DNA of 64,000 nt from Thermohalobaculum sp039028795 (GTDB taxonomy: Bacteria; Pseudomonadota; Alphaproteobacteria; Rhodobacterales; Rhodobacteraceae), in assembly GCA_039028795.1 (NCBI GenBank), contig JBCCHJ010000008.1, forward strand, positions 59,344-123,343, written 5' to 3'. Shown here one piece after another: positions 35,435 through 44,138 of this stretch. Positions within the stretch are counted from its first letter, which is position 1, and every line of letters begins with the position of its first letter. The notes beneath the pieces are model-generated. The model saw only the letters and a program-made list of their open reading frames with translations, searched no databases and had not been told where the DNA came from. The translations under genes and the position numbers were made by a program.

Positions 35435-36157
35435 ATGGGTTGCATGTCGAACAAAAAGGGCGGCTTCAAAAAGAATGCCTGGGGCAATTGGAAAAAGAAG
35501 TGGGCCAAAAAGAAGTGCGACTGGAATGATCGGGACGACCGCAAAGATGGCTTTGAAAAGAAGATCATCAAATTCAATTGCGATGACGGTTTTAAGTTCA
35601 AAAAATATGGCTGGACGTCCGAAGATGCCTGCAACTGGAAGTCCAAGAAAGATTGGAAGTCCTCGAAGTGTGACGACGGCGATAAGAGCTGCGGCACCAA
35701 GAAGGGTTGGAAGAAAAAAGACTGGAAGAAAAAGGATCACGATAAGAAGTACGACTGGAAAAAGTTTGCTGACTGTGACGATGAAACACCGGAAAAGCCG
35801 GAAACCGATGGCCCAGTTGATCAAGCCGATAATCGGGCGCCAGAGATAGTTGCCCCAACCAATCCGGACGTTCGGATCGACAACTCGGCCTACAACACTG
35901 TTGTTGCAACGGTTGAGGCCGTGGATCTGGACGGCGATACCCTGTTCTTTAAGATCAATGACAGCAACGACCAGGATTCACCTGACGCAGATCAGTTCGT
36001 GATCGACCAACAAACCGGTGAGATCACCATGGTACAGGCGCCCAGCGTTTTCGGTAGCGCAGATGGCGACTGGATGTATCAGATCGAGGTTGAGGTCACC
36101 GACCAATTGGCCACTGACAGCATCATCCTGGATATCAACTACGTCGCTGCCGCCTGA
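35435..36157 (+). CDS. Lys/Trp/Cys-rich protein with cadherin-like C-terminal domain
   Basis: 240 residues; ATG at 35435 with GGAG seven bases upstream. Residues 1-110 hold about 35 Lys and 10 Trp, with seven Cys by residue 114, arranged as loose WKKK/DWKKK repeats with interspersed Asp. The reading frame is A-rich (many AAG/AAA codons), unlike the neighbours. Residues ~130-240 look like one cadherin-like beta-sandwich repeat (PEIVAPTN...VEAVDLDGDTLFFKIN...DQQTGEITM...IEVEVTDQLATDS). No signal peptide or TM helix is visible. The ribosome-binding site and terminator flanking it argue for a real gene. Function unknown. Confidence 0.82.
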   Translation: MGCMSNKKGGFKKNAWGNWKKKWAKKKCDWNDRDDRKDGFEKKIIKFNCDDGFKFKKYGWTSEDACNWKSKKDWKSSKCDDGDKSCGTKKGWKKKDWKKKDHDKKYDWKKFADCDDETPEKPETDGPVDQADNRAPEIVAPTNPDVRIDNSAYNTVVATVEAVDLDGDTLFFKINDSNDQDSPDADQFVIDQQTGEITMVQAPSVFGSADGDWMYQIEVEVTDQLATDSIILDINYVAAA

Positions 36158-36177
36158 TCTACGCAAGTATGAGGGGG

Positions 36178-36207
36178 ATGGGGTAGGCCAACGGCCTGCC
36201 CCATTTT
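36178..36207 (+). terminator. Rho-independent terminator of the Lys/Trp-rich gene
   Basis: A twelve-pair stem, ATGGGGTAGGCC and GGCCTGCCCCAT (one G-U pair), has an AAC loop and a short T tail. It lies 20 bases after the stop and just before the convergent gene. Confidence 0.8.
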
Positions 36208-36211
36208 CGTG

Positions 36212-37293
36212 TCAGGCCCGGCGGCGGCGGCGGCCTTCGCGGCGGCCACCGCCAGCGCCTTCGGCGCCCGGAACCGCAGCAGGTTTGTTGAACTTGATCC
36301 AGTTCCCACCCGCAGGGTCATGGTTCAACAGGAAGTCAGCCGCCTTGATGGCTTCGATTTCCTTTGATGGGCTGGCATTGCGTGACCCCAGACCGATCAG
36401 CGGGGCCAAGGCGACTGGATCGATGCCTTCCGGTACGATGATGCCCAAAGCCGCTAATTCAGCGATGCGATCCGCCATTTTCTTGTCGGATGCGCCCAGT
36501 TGCACTGGGTTCATGATTGCAGAGGTCATGCCATGCGCTGCAGCCATCGGTAGGAACGCGTGTTGATGCCATGCCGGTTCGGCAGACCGAAGCTGATGTT
36601 GGAGGCGCCGCAGGTGGTGTTAACTCCCAGTTCCTCGCGCAAGCGACGGACAAGCGTGAAAACCTGATGCCCGGCCGTCGCCATAGCGCCGATGGGCATA
36701 ACCAAAGGGTCGACTACGATATCATGGGCCGGAATGCCAAAGTCGGCGGCACGCTCGACGATCTTCTTGGCCACGGCAAAGCGCACATCGGGGTCTTCCG
36801 AGATACCGGTGTCATCGTTCGAAATCGCCACCACCGGAACATTGTACTTCTTGACCAGCGGTAGCACGATCTCCAGGCGCTCTTCCTCGCCGGTGACCGA
36901 GTTCAACAGTGGTCGGCCATTGGCCATCTCCAGACCGTTTTCGAGGGCGCCGGGAACAGAACTGTCGATGCAGACCGGCACATCGGTCAGGCTTTGCACC
37001 TTTTCGACCAGCTGCTTCATCAATGTCGGTTCGACGAAATTGTTGTCTGCATAGCGCGGGTCTTCTGCCATCTTGTTGGTGAAGACTGCGCCAGAGTTCA
37101 CATCCAGAACATCTGCGCCGCAGGCGACTTGCTCCATTACGTCTTTCTCGACCGTGCTGAAGTCGTCCATTTCCAACTCTGCAGCCAGCTTTTTGCGACC
37201 TGTTGGATTGATCCGCTCTCCGATCACGCAGAAGGGTTCGTCAAATCCGATGACGACGGTCTTGGTCTGGGACTCAACGACGGTACGGGTCAT
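36212..37293 (-). pseudogene. Methyltetrahydrofolate:corrinoid methyltransferase (MtrH/AcsE-like), frameshifted
   Basis: The first part (ATG 37293, reading GERINPTGRKKLAAELEM, DVNSGA, CIDSS, NSVTGEEERL, ISNDDTGI, ASNISFGLPNRHGIN) is the pterin-binding barrel of methyl-THF:corrinoid methyltransferases. The frame then reads TRSYRWLQRMA and stops at ~36526. The next frame continues exactly as the family expects (MAAAHGMTSAIMNP...GLGSR...AADFLLNHDPAGGNWIKFNK) to 36212. Restoring one base near 36555 gives TRFLPMAAAHGMT and a 360-residue protein. The full span of 1082 bases is one short of a multiple of three. Either a sequencing or assembly error, or a true inactivation. Confidence 0.88.
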
Positions 37294-37326
37294 TAGGTTC
37301 TCTTCCGTGGGCTTAGCTGGAGCGTA

Positions 37327-37347
37327 GGGTGGGTTTCAAACCCACCC
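37327..37347. repeat. Perfect palindrome GGGTGGGTTT-C-AAACCCACCC
   Basis: Ten-base arms around one base, in the gap between the methyltransferase and the MetF-like gene. The preceding GCGTA and the core match the imperfect palindrome at 17679-17699. It looks like a dispersed intergenic repeat. Confidence 0.6.
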
Positions 37348-37375
37348 CAGCTTAAATAGCAAGGATTGCTTTGAA

Positions 37376-38305
37376 TCAGGCGATCGCGGCGCTGGCTTGG
37401 CCCGCCGGGCGGCCATATTCATCGACATATTCGGCGGTTTTCTTGATCCCGCCCAACGGGAAGAAGTGGACCTGCGCGATATTGAAGTCTGGGTTCGCCG
37501 CCTTGTGCGCCGCTAGGTCTGAAAGAACCTCGGTCGGCTCGAACGGCAGCAGCAACTTCGCTACATCCGCTGCACGACGTTGCAAAACCCGCAGGGATGG
37601 GCCGACGCCGCACGCCATGGCGAACTTGATCATGGTCTGCAGTTTGGCCGGGCCCGCGATGCCGATATGGACCGGCAGCTTGATCCCTTCCGCGGTCAGA
37701 CGGTTGACCCAGTCGATGACCGGTTCAGCCTCGAAGCAGAACTGCGTTGCGATGGCCATGTCCGCATTGGTGCGTTCCGAAAAGGCCTGCTTCCAGCGCA
37801 ATGCGTCCGACACATTCTTGTCACCGCCGTTCGGGTCAATATCCTTGTTACCTTCTGGGTGCCCCGCGACATGCAGGCGTTTGAACCCGGCGGAGTCGAA
37901 AAGGCCCGTTTCCATCAACTCCATGGAATTGTCGAAGTCTCCTGTCGGTGCATCATAGCCGCCCGCCAGCAGAAGCGCCTGATCGATACCCGCTTCGCCC
38001 TGATAGCGGGCGATCCAATCGGCCAATTGGTCCTTCGATTTAATCCCGCGCGCTGGGAAGTGCGGCATCACCGGGAAGCCCTCACCCGCGATACGCTTAG
38101 CGGTGGCGACCATGTCTGCGATCGGTGTGCCTTCGATATGGGCGACATAGACCCGGGTGCCCGTTGGCAGAATCTCTCGAAAATCTTCGATTTTTTCGGC
38201 GGTGCGGGGCATCACCTCGATCGAGAAACCTTGCAGAAAATCCGCAATATCCGCCGATGGCTGCGGAGCAGATTTACGAGAGAATAGGTCGATGATCTTA
38301 CTCAT
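37376..38305 (-). CDS. Methylenetetrahydrofolate reductase-like protein of the corrinoid operon
   Basis: 309 residues from the ATG at 38305 (MSKIIDLF); an ATG three codons earlier at 38314 has poorer spacing. MetF-like barrel: FSIEVMPRTAEKI replaces the usual SFEFFPP strand, then HFPARGIKSKDQL, LLLAGGYDAPTGDFDNSMEL and PVHIGIAGPAKLQTMIKFAMACGVGPSLR. It differs from the canonical metF at 38938 and belongs to the type that sits beside methyl-THF:corrinoid methyltransferases in Rhodobacterales, where it would oxidise methyl-THF during demethylation. It lies between the small PF13769-type gene and the frameshifted methyltransferase. Confidence 0.88.
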   Translation of the reverse strand: MSKIIDLFSRKSAPQPSADIADFLQGFSIEVMPRTAEKIEDFREILPTGTRVYVAHIEGTPIADMVATAKRIAGEGFPVMPHFPARGIKSKDQLADWIARYQGEAGIDQALLLAGGYDAPTGDFDNSMELMETGLFDSAGFKRLHVAGHPEGNKDIDPNGGDKNVSDALRWKQAFSERTNADMAIATQFCFEAEPVIDWVNRLTAEGIKLPVHIGIAGPAKLQTMIKFAMACGVGPSLRVLQRRAADVAKLLLPFEPTEVLSDLAAHKAANPDFNIAQVHFFPLGGIKKTAEYVDEYGRPAGQASAAIA

Positions 38306-38320
38306 CCAAGTCATTCCCAC

Positions 38321-38629
38321 TCAGTTAGCGGTCTCGGCCCAGCCTTCGCTGGCAATCAGGGCCTTGATCCGGTCTTTGTCAAACTCTGCCTCCAATCGCG
38401 CCGCCGTGCTGGCAGCTGCCTTGGCGGCGTCTCCGTCCACTTCGCCTGCGTCCACTTTGCGCCATTCCGACATATAGGCGTCGTCATCCTTGGCACCAAC
38501 CTTCATCGCGCATCTGTCAATAGCTTGTTCGAAACGTTCGGGCAGTTGAACCTTGGAGGCGCGCCGACCCTTGCCGACGATCACCTGAGCCGGAATATCC
38601 CGCCAATAGACAATGGTCATATTCGCCAT
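38321..38629 (-). CDS. PF13769-type 'virulence factor' small protein
   Basis: 102 residues; pattern MTIVYWRDIPAQVIVGKGRRASKVQLPERFEQAIDRCAM fits the small PF13769 family, whose name is historical. In Rhodobacterales it regularly precedes the MetF-like and methyl-THF:corrinoid methyltransferase genes, as here, 15 bases apart. That linkage suggests a role in one-carbon transfer rather than virulence; no reaction is known. First gene of the minus-strand operon. Confidence 0.83.
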   Translation of the reverse strand: MANMTIVYWRDIPAQVIVGKGRRASKVQLPERFEQAIDRCAMKVGAKDDDAYMSEWRKVDAGEVDGDAAKAAASTAARLEAEFDKDRIKALIASEGWAETAN

Positions 38630-38937
38630 AGATCCCGTTCCCTTAAGTCTCTTGCCCCGATAGTCCGATTACACCGCCAAGAGCCTATTATTTTCGACGT
38701 CGTTTCCAACAGATGCGACACGAAATTCGCTGCAAAAGAAAGTCTTAATCAACTTGCAGAACCAAGTGTAACCCACCGGCACTGCAATAATCTGAACAGC
38801 GTTTCCAGGTATGCGACCGAATGTGTCGCAAACCGCCCTTGAACCGTCGCAGCCGGTTCGGTATAGAATAAGCGAGCTTCTGGCCGGGCATTGTAGACGC
38901 CAGTCGCGTGAGAACCCTGACATGATGAGGAATCGCG
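38630..38937. promoter_or_regulatory. Divergent promoter region between the corrinoid operon and metF, with palindromes
   Basis: Non-coding, 308 bases. Toward metF, TTGAAC (38839-38844) and TATAGA (38862-38867) are 17 bases apart. Their spacer holds the palindrome GAACCG-N7-CGGTTC (38841-38859), and another, GCGAC-N7-GTCGC (38813-38829), lies just upstream. This fits a repressor- or activator-controlled promoter about 70 bases before the metF start. No SAM or SAH riboswitch pattern was recognised. Confidence 0.4.
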
Positions 38938-39834
38938 ATGGCATTCGCCCAGAGCAGCGAATCTGCGCTGCCAAAACTTAGTTTTGAATTTTTTCCGCCA
39001 AAATCGCCCAGGGCCTCCCTGGCGTTATGGACGGCGGTGGAACGACTGGCGCCCTTGGGCCCGGACTTCGTATCGGTCACCTATGGCGCTGGTGGCACAA
39101 CCCGTGACCGCACCCTTGCTGCGATTTTGGCCATCCGGGACCGCGCACGACTGGATGTGGCAGGACACCTGACCTGTGTCGGCGCATCAAAGGATGATGT
39201 GCTGAAGGTTGCCCGGGCTTATGCGAAACTTGGATGCCGCCGCATCGTGGCGCTGCGCGGGGATGCCCCTGGCGATCAGAGCCAGTTTACACCGCATCCA
39301 GAGGGGTTCGATGGATCAGTGGATCTGGTCGCTGCGCTGGCGCGCATGGATCAGTTCGAAATCTGGATCGGCGCCTACCCGGAACGCCACCCCGAGGCCA
39401 CCTCCGACACGGCAGATATCGATCACCTCAAGCGCAAACTGGATGCTGGGGCAACGGGCGCAATCACTCAGTTCTTTTTCGACAACGAGGCGTTTTTGCG
39501 CTTTCGGGACCGGGCTGCGTCCGCAGGCATCACTGCACCGATCATCCCCGGCATACTACCTGTCGAAAACTTCGCCCGAATGGCGGGGTTCGCGGCAAGG
39601 TGCGGCACGACGATTCCGCAGTGGATGCGCAAGGCCTACACCCATGCCGAAACCGAGGACGATCATGACCTGCTGTCTGTCGCGATCTGCACGGAACAAT
39701 GCGACGGACTGATCGAAGAGGGCGTCGAACATCTGCATCTCTACACGATGAATAAGCCGGATTTGCCCTATCAGGTCTGCCAGGCGCTGGGCATTTCCCC
39801 GATGCCCATGCGTGTCGCCGCCTCGTGCGGTTGA
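38938..39834 (+). CDS. metF: 5,10-methylenetetrahydrofolate reductase
   Basis: FAD-dependent reduction of 5,10-methylene-THF to 5-methyl-THF for methionine synthesis. 298 residues, normal for bacterial MetF. Motifs: LSFEFFPPKSPRA at the N-terminus with the catalytic Glu, FVSVTYGAGGTTRDRT, HLTCVGASKDDV, IVALRGDAPG, GAYPERHPEA, ITQFFFDNEAF, PGILPVENF and LHLYTMN near the C-terminus. The ATG at 38938 follows GAGGA. Divergent from the corrinoid-linked MetF-like operon. Confidence 0.96.
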   Translation: MAFAQSSESALPKLSFEFFPPKSPRASLALWTAVERLAPLGPDFVSVTYGAGGTTRDRTLAAILAIRDRARLDVAGHLTCVGASKDDVLKVARAYAKLGCRRIVALRGDAPGDQSQFTPHPEGFDGSVDLVAALARMDQFEIWIGAYPERHPEATSDTADIDHLKRKLDAGATGAITQFFFDNEAFLRFRDRAASAGITAPIIPGILPVENFARMAGFAARCGTTIPQWMRKAYTHAETEDDHDLLSVAICTEQCDGLIEEGVEHLHLYTMNKPDLPYQVCQALGISPMPMRVAASCG

Positions 39835-39844
39835 CACCTTCCCC

Positions 39845-39873
39845 GGGCGGGCCATCTCCCCATCGGCCCGCCC
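39845..39873 (+). terminator. Hairpin after metF
   Basis: GGGCGGGCC and GGCCCGCCC pair perfectly around an 11-base loop, 10 bases after the stop. No T run follows, so it is a partial terminator at best. Confidence 0.5.
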
Positions 39874-39921
39874 ACCCTTGCCGACCGCGTTCATGCACCC
39901 TAGAGCTAGATGCAACGATGA

Positions 39922-41106
39922 ATGATCTTTGCAATGGCTCGGGGCGGCTGTGTGACCACCCAGGACAATAACGGCCCTGACAGACGCGGAGGCCCCCCTA
40001 ACCGGCGTGGTAAACCACATCGGTCCGGCCATCGCGGAGGACGTGGCCGGGGCGACAGCGCGATGGCCGCTTTGGACCTGGGCACGAACAATTGCCGACT
40101 GCTTGTGGCACGCCCCGATGGTGCAGGGTTTGCCATTATGGACGCCTTTTCCCGCGCCGTCCGGCTGGGTGAGGGGGTCGAAGCCTCGAACATTCTATCG
40201 GACGAGGCTCAGGACCGGGCGCTGAAGGCACTGCGCATTTGTGCCGGGAAGATCCGTCATCACCGTGTCCGCGACCAGCGCATCGTCGCGACCGAGGCCT
40301 GCCGTAGGGCCGAAAACGGCCGGGATTTCGTCCGCCGCGTGACGCGCGAAACCGGCCTGTCTATGGACATCATCTCGGCCGAGGAAGAGGCCCGGCTGGC
40401 CGTTGCGGGATGTGCACCGCTGATCGATCCAGATGCGGAACAATTGCTGGTCTTCGATATTGGCGGTGGGTCGACCGAACTGATCTGGATCGACATGTCC
40501 GGCACGCCCGCCACACGGCGCGAAAGCTTGATCCGCGCCCTTGCGCCGCTGGGCCGCGGGCGGCGCGAAACTGACACAGCGCGGGCGGCGGCGGCCCATA
40601 TCTCGGACTGGATTTCCGTGCCCATGGGGGTCAGCACCTTGCATGACCGGTTCAAGCACATTGAAAATACCTCTGAACGCTTCACGATGATGTCGCTGCA
40701 CTTCGAAGAAAGGCTTTCGCCTTTCGGCCCTTACGACGTTGCTGACCCAGAATCGCTAACGGAAAAGCTGCAGATTATCGGGGTGTCCGGGACTGCGACG
40801 ACGTTTGGCGCCCTGCACCTGGGCCTGAAGTCCTACGACCGCAGCCGGGTCGACGGGCTGTGGCTGCCCGCGGACGGAGCTGGCGATGTTGCCGACAGAT
40901 TACTGACCATGAACCCGAATGACCGTGCCGATCACCCCGGGATCGGACGCGGCCGGTCGGAACTGGTGATCTCAGGCTCTGCGATTTTGATGACGATCCT
41001 TAGGCTTTGGCCCGTCGATCGGTTCCGGATTGCCGATCGCGGGCTGCGTGAGGGGATTCTCTATGGTCTGCTGCAGGCCCGCCGCGATCGCAGGCAAAGC
41101 GGATGA
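39922..41106 (+). CDS. Ppx/GppA-family phosphatase
   Basis: Exopolyphosphatase/guanosine pentaphosphate phosphatase family, ASKHA fold. AALDLGTNNCRLLVA is the first phosphate-binding loop, ATEACRRAEN and SAEEEARLA follow, and VFDIGGGSTEL is the second. 394 residues if the ATG at 39922 is used; the first ~45 residues are a basic, Gly/Arg-rich tail (GPDRRGGPPNRRGKPHRSGHRGGRGRG). A GTG at 39952 is an equally plausible start. It overlaps rlmE by four bases (ATGA). It could degrade polyphosphate or pppGpp; which one cannot be told. Confidence 0.9.
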   Translation: MIFAMARGGCVTTQDNNGPDRRGGPPNRRGKPHRSGHRGGRGRGDSAMAALDLGTNNCRLLVARPDGAGFAIMDAFSRAVRLGEGVEASNILSDEAQDRALKALRICAGKIRHHRVRDQRIVATEACRRAENGRDFVRRVTRETGLSMDIISAEEEARLAVAGCAPLIDPDAEQLLVFDIGGGSTELIWIDMSGTPATRRESLIRALAPLGRGRRETDTARAAAAHISDWISVPMGVSTLHDRFKHIENTSERFTMMSLHFEERLSPFGPYDVADPESLTEKLQIIGVSGTATTFGALHLGLKSYDRSRVDGLWLPADGAGDVADRLLTMNPNDRADHPGIGRGRSELVISGSAILMTILRLWPVDRFRIADRGLREGILYGLLQARRDRRQSG

Positions 41107-41828
41107 CCAAGGGCAAGAAGACTGGTTCTGGCCGCGGTGCTCGCGATCTCAAGACCCGGGTAAAGACCGCCCGCGGGCGCAAGCTGTCGTCAACCAGGTG
41201 GCTGGAACGGCAGTTGAACGATCCTTATGTGCACGCCGCCAAGCGCGACGGGTATCGCAGCCGCGCTGCCTATAAGCTGATCGAGCTTGACGACAAAGTT
41301 CGCTTCCTTGTGCCTGGCGCCCGGGTGGTAGACCTAGGCTGTGCGCCTGGGGGCTGGTGTCAGGTGGCGGTGAAACGCGTAAACGCGTTGGGTGATAAAA
41401 AGGGCAAGGCTCAGGGCACCGTCCTTGGGGTGGACCTCCAAGAAGTTGAACCGATCGCAGGCGCTAATCTGATGCAGTTGGATTTCCTGGATACGGACGC
41501 TGATGTGGAAGTTCGCGAAGCCATCGGCGGCCAGGCGGATGTGGTGCTGTCGGATATGGCTGCCTTTGCCAGCGGTCACCGCGCAACCGACCATTTGCGC
41601 ATCATCGCTTTGGCAGAGACCGCGGCGTATTTCGCGTTTGACGTGCTGACGGCAGGCGGGGCCTTTGTGGCAAAGGTTTTGCAGGGCGGAACCGAAGGCG
41701 AGCTTCTAACCTTATTGAAGAAAGGCTTCGACAAAGTGGCCCATATCAAACCACCGGCATCGCGGTCTGACAGTGCCGAAATGTTCGTGGTCGCCACCGG
41801 GTTTCGGGGTGACAGCGATCTGGATTAA
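41103..41828 (+). CDS. rlmE: 23S rRNA (uridine-2'-O)-methyltransferase RlmE
   Basis: 2'-O-methylation of U2552 in the 23S A-loop, a late step in 50S assembly. 241 residues with a basic N-terminal tail. SAM-binding motif VVDLGCAPGGWCQVA, catalytic tetrad Lys in RSRAAYKL, Asp in VVLSDMA, Lys in GGAFVAKVLQGG and Glu in SDSAEMFVVA. Coupled by overlap to the Ppx/GppA gene upstream, a common arrangement in alphaproteobacteria. Confidence 0.95.
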   Translation: MTKGKKTGSGRGARDLKTRVKTARGRKLSSTRWLERQLNDPYVHAAKRDGYRSRAAYKLIELDDKVRFLVPGARVVDLGCAPGGWCQVAVKRVNALGDKKGKAQGTVLGVDLQEVEPIAGANLMQLDFLDTDADVEVREAIGGQADVVLSDMAAFASGHRATDHLRIIALAETAAYFAFDVLTAGGAFVAKVLQGGTEGELLTLLKKGFDKVAHIKPPASRSDSAEMFVVATGFRGDSDLD

Positions 41829-41936
41829 TCCTTTCGAACAGCGTGGATAACGTCAAACGTGAACACCCTGGAAAGCCATTCTTAACCGTCCTCCATTACG
41901 CCGGCCCGCACACGCAGGAAGAATTGGGCGCGGCGC

Positions 41937-44039
41937 ATGTCCATCAGGACGATTGTATTTCTGGCAGTTCTAATTCCGACGTTTGCGATCTGTGCTTTTT
42001 CTTACGTTGCGGCAACGAAAACTAAGATGCACGCGGATGAAGCGGATCGCCTCGCGAAGACCGTTCATATCGCGGCAATCGCAAGCTCGGTGATCCATGA
42101 ACTGCAGATCGAGCGGGGCCGGACGGTCGGCACCATATCAGGTGGCTACACCGATGTCCTGAAGGACGCGCTCCATGAACAACGCGTAAAAGTCGATGAA
42201 TCCTTGACTGCGTTCTCGAACATGCTGGCGACAAAGAACATTCGCGGCGATCTTCCAGAGATATACAGCGCGATAGAACCTATTTTTCAGGATCTACAGA
42301 AACGGACGGCTTTCCGGGAAACGATTGACGCGCGTGCCTCTGAAGTCGGCGATGTGACCGCCTTCTATACCGATTCGATCGACCGTCTGATCGCGATGAT
42401 TTCTCGTACGAATGTAAGTGCGCCCAGCGTCGATATTGCGCATCGGCTATGGGCTTTCCGGACGCTTGTCCAAGCGAAAGAACACGGTGGACTAGAACGC
42501 GCATTGGGTGGCGCGCTGTTCAATCAGGCCGCCGAAGGGGCGGTTTCGGACGAACGTTTCAAGTCGTACTTTGCCCGTCTGACAGGCGAACAACTGGCAT
42601 TGAAGCGGTTCCGGTCGGGCGCAATGCCCGAACATGTCACTTGGCTGGATCAGGCATTGACAACACCAGCGACCAGCCAGGTCACAGAGTGGCGGGACGT
42701 TCTTGCGAAGATCAATGTCACCAATGACGGCAAGGGCGTGTCCGGAAAAGCCTGGTTTGACACCGCGACTGAAAGGCTGAATGGCTTCAAAGCAGTCGAA
42801 GACCGAATTGGGGTACAAGCCATCGCCCGCGCCCGTGCTGCGTCAGAGGTCTTGCACCAAGATGCTTTCTGGCAGCTTGTGCTGTCCTGTGCAGCGCTGA
42901 TCCTCTGCTTGGGTTTGTCAGTTTTCGCGATGTTCCGCTTCGCAACCGGTTTGCGGGCTACGATGCTTGATCTCCAAGCCTTGGGGCAAGGATTGTTCGA
43001 TCTTGAACCGATCAAAGGGAACTCGAAGGATGAATTCAGCAAGATCCGTGTAAAGATTCGAGAAGTCTGCACTTCGATGCGGGGTTGGGCCAGTTCCGCC
43101 AGCCGTCTATCCACTGGTCAACTCGACAGCCGGTTCGAACCACTATCCGGTTCGGATCTGCTAGGGTTCTCTTTGGAAAACATGCGCAACCGTCTGGAAA
43201 TCATGCTGGTCAGCGCAGGGGAGATCGTCCGATCGTTGAACAAGCAGGTCGTGAAGTTCGGGCACACCGCGGACAACTTCAGCCAGTGCAGTATCCGCCA
43301 GTCGGACCAGGCGGGCACGATCCTGGACATGGTCCAGCCGATCACCGCCTCTCTGCACAGCACCGCTGGGCAAGTCGCCGATACCGAGGCGATTGCAACC
43401 GACGCCGCGACATCGGCCAAATCATCAGGGCAAGCCGTCGAGCAGGCCGTTGAAGCCATGAAGCAGATCGCTGAAAAGATCACAGTCGTCGAAGAGATTG
43501 CCCGCCAAACCGATCTTCTTGCCCTGAATGCGGCCGTGGAAGCGGCCCGCGCAGGGACAGCCGGATTGGGTTTCGCTGTCGTCGCAACCGAAGTTCGCAA
43601 ACTTGCCGAACGCAGCCAGGAAGCCGCTGCGGAAATCAGCACTTTGTCAACCGAATCCGCAGATTTGGCAGAAACAGCGGGGCAACGATTGAATGAACTT
43701 GTTCCGAAAATTCTGAACACTGCCGAAGATGTCGGCGGTGTTGCGGAGTTGGTCCGCCGACAGTTGATCCAGACCGATGAGATTGCTGATTTGATCAGCG
43801 CCATGGCAAGCGAGGTCGACAATCACACAAGTCTCAGCAAAGACGCCGAAGACGCAGTGCGCCGGATCAAAGAAGGATCATCCGAGTTGAAAGAGCTCTT
43901 GGAGTTCTTCGAAACCGGCGAGGTTGCGGCCTGCCATTTTGAAGACCCCTGCAACGCTACGATCCACCTCCGATCACTCATCGATCATGATGAAGACTCA
44001 GACGACGATGCGGTAGCACAGACGGAAAGCGCCGCTTAG
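41937..44039 (+). CDS. Methyl-accepting chemotaxis-type protein with NIT-like sensor
   Basis: 700 residues. TM1 at ~7-27 is followed by a helical periplasmic domain whose start (ASSVIHELQIERGRTVGTISGG) matches the NIT nitrate/nitrite sensor pattern. TM2 is at ~315-337, then HAMP-like linkers and a cytoplasmic signalling hairpin with the conserved tip IARQTDLLALNAAVEAARAGTAGLGFAVVATEVRKLAERSQEAA. A short acidic tail follows the hairpin. It should couple to CheA/CheW. The ligand is not known; NIT-domain relatives sense nitrate or nitrite. No che genes are in the window. Confidence 0.9.
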   Translation: MSIRTIVFLAVLIPTFAICAFSYVAATKTKMHADEADRLAKTVHIAAIASSVIHELQIERGRTVGTISGGYTDVLKDALHEQRVKVDESLTAFSNMLATKNIRGDLPEIYSAIEPIFQDLQKRTAFRETIDARASEVGDVTAFYTDSIDRLIAMISRTNVSAPSVDIAHRLWAFRTLVQAKEHGGLERALGGALFNQAAEGAVSDERFKSYFARLTGEQLALKRFRSGAMPEHVTWLDQALTTPATSQVTEWRDVLAKINVTNDGKGVSGKAWFDTATERLNGFKAVEDRIGVQAIARARAASEVLHQDAFWQLVLSCAALILCLGLSVFAMFRFATGLRATMLDLQALGQGLFDLEPIKGNSKDEFSKIRVKIREVCTSMRGWASSASRLSTGQLDSRFEPLSGSDLLGFSLENMRNRLEIMLVSAGEIVRSLNKQVVKFGHTADNFSQCSIRQSDQAGTILDMVQPITASLHSTAGQVADTEAIATDAATSAKSSGQAVEQAVEAMKQIAEKITVVEEIARQTDLLALNAAVEAARAGTAGLGFAVVATEVRKLAERSQEAAAEISTLSTESADLAETAGQRLNELVPKILNTAEDVGGVAELVRRQLIQTDEIADLISAMASEVDNHTSLSKDAEDAVRRIKEGSSELKELLEFFETGEVAACHFEDPCNATIHLRSLIDHDEDSDDDAVAQTESAA

Positions 44040-44138
44040 GCAAAGATTTTCCGATGGCACCGTGATGAATGGCTTTTCTTTTGCCTGACAACATGAGATA
44101 GCGACCCGCCAATACCGTTAACGCTCCGGGAGAAAACC

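Noticed and set aside
38630..38937. SAM/SAH riboswitch upstream of metF
   Set aside because: The known SAH and SAM-II cores could not be found; the hairpins fit protein operator sites better.
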